Below the pieces are notes generated by a model. The model was not told where the DNA came from and ran no database searches. It saw nothing but the letters and a program-made list of their open reading frames with translations. A program made the position numbers and the translations under genes. 29,101 nucleotides of DNA. Source: UBA8514 sp050251415. Its GTDB lineage: Bacteria; Bacillota; Clostridia; Lachnospirales; Anaerotignaceae. The stretch is taken from assembly GCA_050251415.1 (NCBI GenBank), contig JBFWMT010000031.1, forward strand, positions 1 through 29,101. The letters run 5' to 3'. Numbering within the stretch: the first letter of the stretch is position 1; each line of letters opens with the position of its first letter. Shown here one piece after another: positions 1 to 6,343 of the stretch.

Positions 1-119
1 AGAAACCATTCCAGGATGCTACAGCTTCAATTTACGAAACATATGTAAAAGAAGGCGCTGGTTTCGTTTCACCTGAGATCTATGCTAGTGTTCAGGAAGT
101 TATTGCAGCAAACAAATAA
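1..119 (+). CDS. C-terminal end of a possible TRAP-type (DctP-like) solute-binding protein, partial
   Basis: An open frame enters from the left edge (first full codon at base 3) and stops with TAA at 117-119, giving about 38 residues ending in SVQEVIAANK. The pattern of a Phe-x-x-Ala segment, then IYETYVKEGAG, then a closing amphipathic helix resembles the last helices of periplasmic solute-binding proteins of the DctP family. That is an impression from a short tail, not a firm match. A strong terminator follows 24 bases later, so this is the last gene of its transcript. Confidence 0.35.
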   Translation, partial: KPFQDATASIYETYVKEGAGFVSPEIYASVQEVIAANK

Positions 120-143
120 TTAGATTATTATAAAAACAATATG

Positions 144-172
144 GAACGTCCCTAATTTGGGACGTTCTTTTT
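144..172 (+). terminator. Rho-independent terminator
   Basis: A perfect 9-bp stem (GAACGTCCC at 144-152 with GGGACGTTC at 159-167) has a 6-base loop and is followed by TTTTT at 168-172. It ends the transcript of the partial gene on the left. Confidence 0.9.
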
Positions 173-173
173 G

Positions 174-202
174 TTGTAAACATATATATTTTTGTCTATA
201 AT
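174..202 (+). promoter_or_regulatory. Sigma-A-like promoter of the 54-residue membrane peptide
   Basis: TTGTAA (174-179), a 17-base spacer, then a perfect TATAAT (197-202). It lies just past the preceding terminator and about 25 bases before the start codon at 227, so the leader is short. Confidence 0.6.
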
Positions 203-226
203 AGTTTATAAAGAGGTGAATTAAAT

Positions 227-391
227 ATGTCAAAATATTATAGAATTAGACAAAACAGTATAACTCCTTCCCCTAATAATGGAATTTATATTACAAACAG
301 TGAAAAACGTAAATTGTTGTTATATGTCTTTTTTACTGTTATTTTTAGTGCCCTTTCAGTCCTTTTAAAAAAAGGCAGAATTAAAAAATAG
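227..391 (+). CDS. Small membrane protein, 54 aa, unknown function
   Basis: The short ORF starts with ATG at 227 behind a good ribosome site (GAGGTG at 213-218, 8-base spacing) and stops with TAG at 389-391. It has its own promoter and lies directly upstream of the ychF promoter. The product has a polar, Tyr/Arg/Asn-rich N-terminus (residues 1-29), then one hydrophobic segment of about 18 residues (roughly 30-47, LLLYVFFTVIFSALSVLL) and a basic tail (KKGRIKK). This predicts a single-pass protein whose Lys/Arg tail stays in the cytoplasm. No family is recognised. Its promoter, ribosome site and topology make it a real gene rather than a chance ORF. A toxin-like hydrophobic peptide is possible, but nothing proves it. 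Confidence 0.6.
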   Translation: MSKYYRIRQNSITPSPNNGIYITNSEKRKLLLYVFFTVIFSALSVLLKKGRIKK

Positions 392-403
392 ACATCTCCC
401 CTA

Positions 404-432
404 TTGCGTATTGTAACTTAATAACGTATAAT
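404..432 (+). promoter_or_regulatory. Promoter of ychF
   Basis: TTGCGT (404-409), a 17-base spacer, and a perfect TATAAT (427-432). Transcription would begin near 440. This rules out the in-frame ATG at 431, which overlaps the -10 box, and supports the start at 470. Confidence 0.6.
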
Positions 433-469
433 GGGAGATACTGTAGTAATTTACGAAAGGACGAATATT

Positions 470-1567
470 ATGAAATTAGGTATTGTAGGGTTGCCAAATG
501 TAGGCAAATCCACATTGTTCAATTCAATGACTTTAGGTAAGGCAGAGGCCGCAAACTATCCATTTTGTACCATAGACCCAAATGTTGGTGTAGTAACCGT
601 TCCAGATAAGCGACTTACCCGCCTTGCAGAACTTTACAGCTCCCAAAGAATTCTTCCAGCCGTTATCGAATTTGTTGATATCGCAGGTCTTGTTAAGGGT
701 GCAAGCAAGGGAGAAGGTCTTGGAAATAAATTCTTAAGCCACATTCGTGAAGTAGATGCCATTGTGCATGTTGTGCGTTGCTTTGAGGATCCTAACGTTG
801 TACATGTAGATGGAAGCATAGGTCCTATTCGAGATATTGAAACTATTAATCTTGAACTTATTTTTTCTGACCTTGAAGTACTTGACAGGCGTATTTCAAA
901 AACAATTAAGGGTGCTCGTGCAGATAAATCACTTCAGAAAGAGCTTGATATTCTAAACATCCTTAAAGAAGCTCTTGAAGATGGAAAATGCGCAAGAGCC
1001 GTTGAGTTCGATGTACCCGACGATAAAGCTTTTGTGGACAGCCTTACTCTTCTTACTGCAAAGCCTGTACTTTATGCAGCTAACGTAGTTGAAGATGACC
1101 TAGCAGACGATGGTGCAAATAATCCAAACGTTACTGCTGTACGAGAGTTTGCCGCTGCAGAGGATTCTGAAGTTTTTGTGCTTTGCGCGAAAATAGAAGA
1201 GGAAATATCTGAACTCGACGAAGATGAAAAAGCTATGTTCCTTGCAGATTTAGGGGTTGCAACCAGTGGTCTTGACCGTCTAATACGTGCCAGCTACAAG
1301 CTTTTAGGGCTTATCAGCTACCTTACAGCAGGCCCTCAGGAAACCCGTGCATGGACGATTACACAAGGTACAAAAGCACCTGGTGCCGCTGGAAAAATTC
1401 ATAGCGATTTCGAGCGTGGGTTCATCCGTGCAGAAATTGTTGCCTATGCAGACCTAGACAGACTAGGCTCCTATAACCTTGCACGTGAACAAGGTTTAGT
1501 GCGTAGTGAAGGTAAAGAATATGTTGTAAAAGACGGTGACGTAATCTTATTTCGCTTTAACGTGTAA
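470..1567 (+). CDS. ychF: Redox-regulated ATPase/GTPase YchF (OLA1 family)
   Basis: An Obg-related P-loop NTPase that binds the ribosome and hydrolyses ATP in preference to GTP. The start is ATG 470 (MKLGIVGLPNVGKST), preceded by GAAAGG and matching the family's N-terminus; the product is 365 aa, the normal size. Walker A is G7-LPNVGKS, and the G3 region is VDIAGLVKGAS, with a hydrophobic residue where Ras-like enzymes have catalytic Gln (the HAS type). The G4 position reads NVVE instead of NKxD, which in this family goes with loss of guanine specificity. The C-terminal TGS domain is clear (YLTAGPQETRAWTI, KAPGAAGKIHSDFERGFIRA). It is a single-gene transcript between its own promoter and a bidirectional terminator. 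Confidence 0.97.
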   Translation: MKLGIVGLPNVGKSTLFNSMTLGKAEAANYPFCTIDPNVGVVTVPDKRLTRLAELYSSQRILPAVIEFVDIAGLVKGASKGEGLGNKFLSHIREVDAIVHVVRCFEDPNVVHVDGSIGPIRDIETINLELIFSDLEVLDRRISKTIKGARADKSLQKELDILNILKEALEDGKCARAVEFDVPDDKAFVDSLTLLTAKPVLYAANVVEDDLADDGANNPNVTAVREFAAAEDSEVFVLCAKIEEEISELDEDEKAMFLADLGVATSGLDRLIRASYKLLGLISYLTAGPQETRAWTITQGTKAPGAAGKIHSDFERGFIRAEIVAYADLDRLGSYNLAREQGLVRSEGKEYVVKDGDVILFRFNV

Positions 1568-1612
1568 AAACAAACAAACCACAAGGATAATTTCCTTGTG
1601 GTTTGTTTGTTT
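1568..1612. terminator. Bidirectional terminator between ychF and the Card1-like gene
   Basis: A long perfect hairpin has a 20-bp stem (1568-1587 with 1593-1612) and a 5-base loop. It begins right after the ychF stop codon, and its last bases overlap the stop codon of the convergent minus-strand gene. The arms are A-rich/T-rich on their outer sides, so U-rich 3' ends form in both directions. Confidence 0.9.
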
Positions 1613-2804
1613 ATACCTTTTTCCACTTAAGCCCAACCAAATCATGGCCACGTACTGCTTTTACAAGACGCTCTCCAAAATCAGCACTTAATACGTCTTT
1701 TTTATCCAGCACCTCAATACCAAGCTCTTGAGCCCTTTTGTATGTACCATTTCTCATTACTTTGTCATCACCAAAGGACACAATGATACTCTTTGAAAAC
1801 CATCCACCCAAACGTTTTTTTGCAATAAGAAGTTCGTTTAACGCCGGCGTATCAACTGCACGTAGTTTGCAGCTTATAAATACAGGCATGCTTTTGTCCT
1901 GCAAAATAACATCAATTTCGTTTCCTGCAACAGTTATGCCGTCATAAGCATCCCAATCAATCATTGTTCCAAGCTTAACATCTTGAAAAACTCCTGCCTT
2001 AATAGCATGAATATATACAAACATTTCCAGCCAAACACCAAAGCTTATAAGATAACTTTTTACTTTTTTAGATGCAAATGTAAGCACTACATATTTGCCC
2101 GAAAAATATAAATCCTTTATAAATCCAAGTTTTTGAAATTCATATAATAAATCCTTGTCAGGGCTTAACCAGCGTCCATCTTTCTGCTGAATTTGTGTGT
2201 GTACTCTTAAATCCAAGTCACCAGGTGATGTGTCTGCCATAGCAACTTGAAAAAAGTTGCATGTACTGCGCCATTTATTAATGCGCGTAAACAAAATTTT
2301 GCACATTGCCAATATTTTTGCAAACTCGCTTTCATCTGGCTCATCATGGGAATTTCCTATAAACTCCGCTCCATGGGCATCCACAAAATCGGCAAGCGTA
2401 AGCTGTGCTGTTTGTATTACATCGCTTTCATCGTTAATGTTAACAACTTTTTCTTCAATAATGTCGGTGTATACAAGCTTCGCTCCCATACCCATACCAG
2501 CTCTGTACCCAGCAATAGTCATTAATTCACTTCCGCCTGTTAGATCTATTACGCAGTTATCATTACTTTTAACAATTTCACCAAGTACCTTACATATTTG
2601 GTCAATACTAAAAATATTTACAGGATACATTTCAACCTTAATGTTTGGTAAATGCTTTTTAAAACACTTTTCAAGGCTAAGAAACCTATTCATATCCGTA
2701 ATTTCTTTGTCGTAAATATACACAACCTTATCAGGCTTTAATGTAAGTACACCAAGTGTATTTTTTATAACATCTTTGTCATAAAATTCTATCTGTGTTG
2801 TCAT
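1611..2804 (-). CDS. CARF-domain PD-(D/E)xK nuclease, Card1/Can2-like (DUF1887)
   Basis: A 397-aa protein with the DUF1887 layout. Residues 1-145 form a Rossmann-like CARF domain carrying the ligand-loop motif DLTGGSELM (87-95). Residues 150-250 look like a winged-helix linker. From about 255 comes a restriction-endonuclease-like core: GVWLE (E260), GNEIDV (E296, D298) and FISCK (S311, K313). Characterised relatives (Card1, Can2) are dimeric nucleases switched on by cyclic tetra-adenylate made by type III CRISPR complexes. No cas gene or CRISPR array lies in this window. It is the last gene of a minus-strand series, 25 bases after gerW, and ends in a shared terminator. The usual second acidic residue before the lysine is Ser here; I recall ISCK in other DUF1887 members, so activity is not excluded. 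Family call is confident; the ligand is inferred. Confidence 0.88.
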   Translation of the reverse strand: MTTQIEFYDKDVIKNTLGVLTLKPDKVVYIYDKEITDMNRFLSLEKCFKKHLPNIKVEMYPVNIFSIDQICKVLGEIVKSNDNCVIDLTGGSELMTIAGYRAGMGMGAKLVYTDIIEEKVVNINDESDVIQTAQLTLADFVDAHGAEFIGNSHDEPDESEFAKILAMCKILFTRINKWRSTCNFFQVAMADTSPGDLDLRVHTQIQQKDGRWLSPDKDLLYEFQKLGFIKDLYFSGKYVVLTFASKKVKSYLISFGVWLEMFVYIHAIKAGVFQDVKLGTMIDWDAYDGITVAGNEIDVILQDKSMPVFISCKLRAVDTPALNELLIAKKRLGGWFSKSIIVSFGDDKVMRNGTYKRAQELGIEVLDKKDVLSADFGERLVKAVRGHDLVGLKWKKV

Positions 2805-2829
2805 AACGGACCACCCGCTTTCTTAGATG

Positions 2830-3237
2830 CTATTCTTCAACAATTATTTTTTCTTCAAACTTTACTTCCTCTTTCGGCTCTTCCTTTTTGCCAAAGATTG
2901 AACCAAAGTTTAGCTTAGATACAACGCCTGGTGCCATATCAATAAGCTTGTTTACAGCATCCTGATTTTTTATATTAATAAGTTGTACATTACCATTGAT
3001 TATGGCTAATACTGCACTAGGTGTAATTTTTGCACCCATTCCGCCAGCACCTGATTCGCTGTTTTTCTTTTCTGTGTTTTCACTGCCGCCAACCCCTAAA
3101 CCAAAAGTAACCTCAATAAGCGGTAAAATAACCACATCTCCTATAGTTATTGCATCTCCCACAACTGTTTTTGTTGAAATAAAATTTTCAAGTTTACCAC
3201 ATAATGCATCAATATTGTTGCCAATGCCCGTTCCCAT
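2830..3237 (-). CDS. gerW: Spore protein GerW/YtfJ family
   Basis: A member of the YtfJ/GerW family, made during sporulation and needed for normal germination in Bacillus. The 135-aa product shows the family core: VVGDAITIGDVVILPL, then VTFGLGVGGSE, a Gly/Ser-rich linker (GAGGMGAKITPSAV) and VQLINI. A Lys/Glu-rich tail follows. A GTG at 3246 would add three residues. ATG 3237 is preferred because AAAGGTG lies about 6 bases ahead of it. The upstream DUF2953 gene stops one base before this start, so translation is probably coupled. DUF2953 followed by gerW is the same order as ytfI-ytfJ in Bacillus subtilis, which supports both calls. Confidence 0.88.
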   Translation of the reverse strand: MGTGIGNNIDALCGKLENFISTKTVVGDAITIGDVVILPLIEVTFGLGVGGSENTEKKNSESGAGGMGAKITPSAVLAIINGNVQLINIKNQDAVNKLIDMAPGVVSKLNFGSIFGKKEEPKEEVKFEEKIIVEE

Positions 3238-3238
3238 T

Positions 3239-4246
3239 TTATTCACCTTTGCCTTTCAAATAAGTTCTCCATATTTTGTAAATAGATTTTGTAAAAATAA
3301 ACTTTACTAAAGCGGATATAATATCAATTACCATAATCCGCCCAGCAATCCTTAATTCACCCTCAAAAATTTCTTGGTCAAATTTTCCTCTTATATTGAT
3401 GTTAGAATTAATTGTTCCCTTGGCAATTGCCGCCATTGCCAAAATATGTCCTGTTAAGGCTGGGTCTCCAACGCCAATAGTTGCATCTATATATAAACTC
3501 TGCGGAAAAATTCCTTTAAATAATCTTTTTATTAATGTAGTGCAAGCTTTTAAAACCTTTTTTTTCTCTTCCCATGGCATTTTCTTAAAGTATTCAATAT
3601 CTATTTTTTCTTTCCCATCATTTTCTTTTGTTCTATTCTTTTCAATTACTTTTTCCTCTTCATTGTATTCTTCCTTTTGATTTTCTTCTATCACAATTGC
3701 TTTTGGTATTTCTTCTTCAATTTTTTTAAGCTTTACCCTCTTAACAATTGTTTTTTCCTCAGATAGTCTTCCCATCGCCACTATCTCTGGTTCTGCAATA
3801 TTTACAGGTTGTTCTTTAACATCTTTTAAGACCGTAGGTATTTCTATATCAAGCTGTTCATCTAACTTTTTTTCACTAGCAACCACTCTAACTTTGGGCT
3901 TTTCAGTATTTTTATTTTTACTGCTCTTCTTTTTTTTGCTTTTCGTTTTCCGTTTGGTTTGTTTTTTATTTGCCCTGTCTTTAATAATTTCTTCAATACT
4001 TCGTCCAAAAATTTTAATCTTTAAATCTGGTTCACCTTCTGCATAAACAAACTCAAGGCGGATAATCCCAAAAAGCCACTTAATCCAGCCCTCTCCACTT
4101 ATTTGTTCGTATTTTTTGCCTTCAATATGGTATACAAAAGGTACAAAAAGTACTATACACAGCAGTGTTACTATTAAAATCAGTATAATAAGAAGTATTA
4201 TGCCAATTATTTTTAAAATATTCAGCAAAATCAATAATGCTCCCAT
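3239..4246 (-). CDS. DUF2953 membrane protein (YtfI-like)
   Basis: A 335-aa protein with a long hydrophobic N-terminal segment (about residues 3-38), then a short Tyr/Gly/Trp-containing stretch (GEGWIKWLFGIIRLEF) typical of DUF2953. A strongly charged Lys/Glu-rich middle of about 150 residues follows, then a C-terminal part with IDATIGVGDPALTGHI, the most recognisable piece of the family. An ATG at 4252 abuts the AAGGAG ribosome site, leaving no spacing. The second ATG, 4246, has 6 bases of spacing and is chosen. Function is unknown in any organism I recall, but the protein travels with GerW in spore formers. The charged middle is low-complexity and probably disordered. Confidence 0.82.
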   Translation of the reverse strand: MGALLILLNILKIIGIILLIILILIVTLLCIVLFVPFVYHIEGKKYEQISGEGWIKWLFGIIRLEFVYAEGEPDLKIKIFGRSIEEIIKDRANKKQTKRKTKSKKKKSSKNKNTEKPKVRVVASEKKLDEQLDIEIPTVLKDVKEQPVNIAEPEIVAMGRLSEEKTIVKRVKLKKIEEEIPKAIVIEENQKEEYNEEEKVIEKNRTKENDGKEKIDIEYFKKMPWEEKKKVLKACTTLIKRLFKGIFPQSLYIDATIGVGDPALTGHILAMAAIAKGTINSNINIRGKFDQEIFEGELRIAGRIMVIDIISALVKFIFTKSIYKIWRTYLKGKGE

Positions 4247-4264
4247 TTGCATCTCCTTAAAATT

Positions 4265-4963
4265 TTATATGATTTTCTTTCTTTCAATTAACACGCTCAG
4301 CACCGAAATTATAAAATACACCATAACCATAAAAAGAAATGTAACACCTATTTTTATTGCAATGTTAATAAAAAACACCTCAGGTACCATATTAAGCAGT
4401 CTGTCAGTAGAATAATCCAAAATCCATAGCTCGTTAGTAAATAAAATTTCATGGAATATAGTAAAGGCTTGGCTAAAATTTCGTGATATGATATACCCTA
4501 ATATGCCACTGCCAACAATCACAGCCGCTATCGTAACAACCGAACTTTTTGAAACTGCCTTAACTATAGGGGCTTTTAACCATTTCATTAAAGCCAAAAG
4601 AATTACCACAATGCCTATAAGCATAATGCGAAGTTTTTTTCCACCTGTAATTAGATTGCGCACATCAACCATGTGGTCTTTCTCACGCTGGTTAAAAAAC
4701 TCCTTTTCCTCACCATCTATGGTTGTAATAACCGAAATGTCGTCCCTCTTACCATTCATATAATTTATAAGTTGCTCAGTAACATCCATTAGGTCATCTT
4801 CGCTTATGGCTATATTTGCATAAACATTGTTTTCAATATATTGGCTTCTATAAAATTCATAATCTCTTAATGCCACGTTCTGTACCGATGTCAGCAGTAA
4901 AATCAATATGATAGACAACGAAATTATTACGCCCAAAAAATAGTTTAATGCTCTCAAAATCAT
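4265..4963 (-). CDS. DUF1461 / TIGR01906 integral membrane protein
   Basis: A 232-aa membrane protein with predicted segments near residues 8-27, 112-128, 140-160 and 200-224. The extracytoplasmic loop carries FFNQREKDHMVDV (89-101), and the region before the last segment reads FHEILFTNELWILDYSTDRL. Both are hallmarks of the TIGR01906/DUF1461 family. The role is unknown; the conserved His/Asp/Trp loops suggest an enzymatic or binding function outside the membrane. The start ATG (4961-4963) shares one base with the stop of the upstream gene (TAATG) and has AAGGAG close before it, so the pair should be translationally coupled. Confidence 0.87.
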   Translation of the reverse strand: MILRALNYFLGVIISLSIILILLLTSVQNVALRDYEFYRSQYIENNVYANIAISEDDLMDVTEQLINYMNGKRDDISVITTIDGEEKEFFNQREKDHMVDVRNLITGGKKLRIMLIGIVVILLALMKWLKAPIVKAVSKSSVVTIAAVIVGSGILGYIISRNFSQAFTIFHEILFTNELWILDYSTDRLLNMVPEVFFINIAIKIGVTFLFMVMVYFIISVLSVLIERKKII

Positions 4964-5277
4964 TACTCCTTAACAATGTTTTCTTTAAAATTACCAATGT
5001 AATTCCCTTTTTCAATCCAATATTCGATTATATTTGAAAAAAGTCTGTTGGCACCATGTTTGCCTACAGCAATACCAATCGTTTTATATTGCCTGTTCTT
5101 ATTCCATTTGCTGAAATATTCATTAGAGGACATAATATACGCTGTATTTTCATCTCCATCGTTAATGCAAACAAGATAGATATTAAAAACGGGTATTCCC
5201 CTTTTAAGGCTATAAATTATTGTGTTTAAGTCTTCAATATTTTCATCTACAAAAATATCATTAATAAAATCCATCAT
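4963..5277 (-). CDS. Unknown protein, 104 aa, first gene of the gerW/Card1-like series
   Basis: No family is recognised. The product is soluble and mixed alpha/beta in character, with no signal or membrane segment. Visible stretches are DLNTIIYSLKRGIPVF, then IYLVCINDGDEN, and a basic-aromatic second half (YFSKWNKNRQYKTIGIAVG). Two ATGs are adjacent (5277 and 5274); GAGGTGG sits just upstream, and the second ATG has the better spacing, so the protein may be one residue shorter. Its stop overlaps the start of the DUF1461 gene by one base. It is the promoter-proximal member of the minus-strand series that ends in the CARF nuclease. Confidence 0.7.
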   Translation of the reverse strand: MMDFINDIFVDENIEDLNTIIYSLKRGIPVFNIYLVCINDGDENTAYIMSSNEYFSKWNKNRQYKTIGIAVGKHGANRLFSNIIEYWIEKGNYIGNFKENIVKE

Positions 5278-5298
5278 TTTCCACCTCGCACGAGTATA

Positions 5299-5307
5299 AT
5301 TATACCA
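5299..5307 (-). promoter_or_regulatory. Extended -10 promoter for the 5277-1611 series
   Basis: On the minus strand TGGTATAAT gives a perfect -10 with the TGn extension, about 22 bases before the first start codon. No good -35 box is seen at the normal distance, which fits an extended -10 promoter. Confidence 0.5.
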
Positions 5308-5343
5308 TAAAGTTATTGTTTACCCTATGCTTTTTTCAAAATT

Positions 5344-5372
5344 AAAGCCGAAGTTTTTTTAACCTCGGCTTT
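5344..5372 (-). terminator. Terminator of the TSUP/56-residue gene transcript
   Basis: A stem of about 10 bp (AAAGCCGA pairing with TCGGCTTT, extended by a G-U and a G-C pair) has an A-rich 9-base loop and is followed on the minus strand by AATTTTG. It lies 5 bases past the stop of the 56-residue gene. Confidence 0.7.
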
Positions 5373-5376
5373 CCTT

Positions 5377-5547
5377 CTACTTAAGTGCTTCTTCAAGCTG
5401 ATTGATTTTGTTAAGAGGAAATAATCTTAAAAGTTGTCCATACTGCTCTTTTGTAAGTCCCTCCGTTTCCACATACATTCTTATTTTACCGTCATCATCT
5501 GCTTTTGTGAACTCTCTTTTCATCATTTCAAATTCTACAAGTTTCAT
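5377..5547 (-). CDS. Small unknown protein, 56 aa
   Basis: The ORF starts with ATG 5547 behind AGGAGATG and stops with TAG at 5377-5379. It begins 11 bases after the second TSUP gene and ends just before a terminator, so it is the third gene of that operon. The product is soluble and highly charged. It starts MKLVEFEMMKREFTKADDDG, followed by YVETEGLTKEQYGQLLRLFP and a closing helix, and looks like a small helical protein. I have an impression of similar short hypothetical proteins in Lachnospiraceae but cannot name a family. The ribosome site, tight spacing and terminator make it a credible gene. Confidence 0.65.
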   Translation of the reverse strand: MKLVEFEMMKREFTKADDDGKIRMYVETEGLTKEQYGQLLRLFPLNKINQLEEALK

Positions 5548-5558
5548 CTTTTCATCTC

Positions 5559-5906
5559 CTATATTTTTTTAAATATTTCCCAAATACCCATAACTAATAG
5601 AAACCCGCCAAACAGCTTTCTTAAAAGCTCACCGTCCATGTTTACGGCAACCATCGAACCTGCAATTGCACCTATAATTCCAAAAATAATAACAGGCTTA
5701 ACCAAGGAAAAATCAATATTACCTTCTTTTTTGTGTTTAATAATGGCAACAATTGCTGTTGGAATAAAAAACAAAAGATTTATGCTTTGCGCCTGCTTTT
5801 GTTCCAAATCCATAAAAAAGCATAAAGCAGGTATAAGCACCGTTCCTCCGCCTATACCCATTCCGCTTATTATTCCCGATACCAATCCAATAACTACATA
5901 AATCAT
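5559..5906 (-). CDS. TSUP (TauE/SafE, DUF81) half-transporter, second gene
   Basis: A 115-aa, very hydrophobic protein with about four membrane segments and the TSUP opening motif (VSGIISGMGIGGGTVLIPAL). Full TSUP transporters, which move sulfite, sulfonates or other organic anions, have about 250 aa formed by two such repeats, each beginning with this Gly-rich motif. Here each repeat is its own gene, and the two share a 4-base ATGA overlap, so they are probably made in equal amounts and form a heterodimer or heterotetramer. The substrate cannot be told from sequence. Confidence 0.88.
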   Translation of the reverse strand: MIYVVIGLVSGIISGMGIGGGTVLIPALCFFMDLEQKQAQSINLLFFIPTAIVAIIKHKKEGNIDFSLVKPVIIFGIIGAIAGSMVAVNMDGELLRKLFGGFLLVMGIWEIFKKI

Positions 5907-6250
5907 AAAATCATCCTAACAGCCGCCGCTATCATAAAAGCACCAAAAATTCTGTGTAGCCATTTTGTTGATATTTTTTTTAGTATTGCTGCTCCAATAT
6001 ATCCGCCAACAATACCACCAATGCTAACCCAGAGTACAGTAATCCATTCAATGTCTACTTCTTTACAATATATAAAAGCAGATAAAATTGATAGCGGTAA
6101 TATGAGGGTAATAACGGTTGCATGGCTTTTATGTGGCTCAAGGCCTAAAATTCTTTCAAAAGCAGGCACTGCAATAGTTCCGCCGCCCGAACCAAAAAGG
6201 CCGTTTACAATACCTGTTACCAACCCAATAGCAACCTTTTTAATTTTCAT
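5903..6250 (-). CDS. TSUP (TauE/SafE, DUF81) half-transporter, first gene
   Basis: A 115-aa hydrophobic protein with the TSUP repeat motif near its start (GIVNGLFGSGGGTIAVPAFE), a PHKSHATVI segment typical of the N-terminal repeat, and about four membrane segments. The start ATG 6250 has GGAGG and AAGG upstream. The stop overlaps the start of the partner half by 4 bases. It is not a frameshifted full-length gene: both halves have intact starts, ribosome sites and a deliberate-looking overlap. Confidence 0.88.
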   Translation of the reverse strand: MKIKKVAIGLVTGIVNGLFGSGGGTIAVPAFERILGLEPHKSHATVITLILPLSILSAFIYCKEVDIEWITVLWVSIGGIVGGYIGAAILKKISTKWLHRIFGAFMIAAAVRMIL

Positions 6251-6275
6251 CCTTTTCCTACCTCCGTAATTATTT

Positions 6276-6306
6276 TTGACAAAAACATGTTTTATTATGT
6301 TATAAT
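6276..6306 (+). promoter_or_regulatory. Promoter with internal palindrome, radical SAM/nth operon
   Basis: A perfect TTGACA (6276-6281) and a perfect TATAAT (6301-6306) are separated by 19 bases, longer than ideal. The spacer holds a 12-base perfect palindrome, AAAACATGTTTT (6282-6293), placed where a repressor or an MerR-type activator could act. The regulator is unknown. Confidence 0.6.
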
Positions 6307-6343
6307 TCTTCTTATATTTAAAAAGATAATAAAAGGAGCAATT

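Noticed and set aside
431..469. Upstream in-frame start that would lengthen YchF by 13 residues
   Set aside because: It overlaps the -10 box of the promoter, and the family begins at MKLGIVGLPNVGKS.
2257..2715. 152-codon plus-strand frame inside the Card1-like gene
   Set aside because: It is the reverse-strand shadow of a clearly conserved gene, with no ribosome site and hydrophobic low-complexity content.
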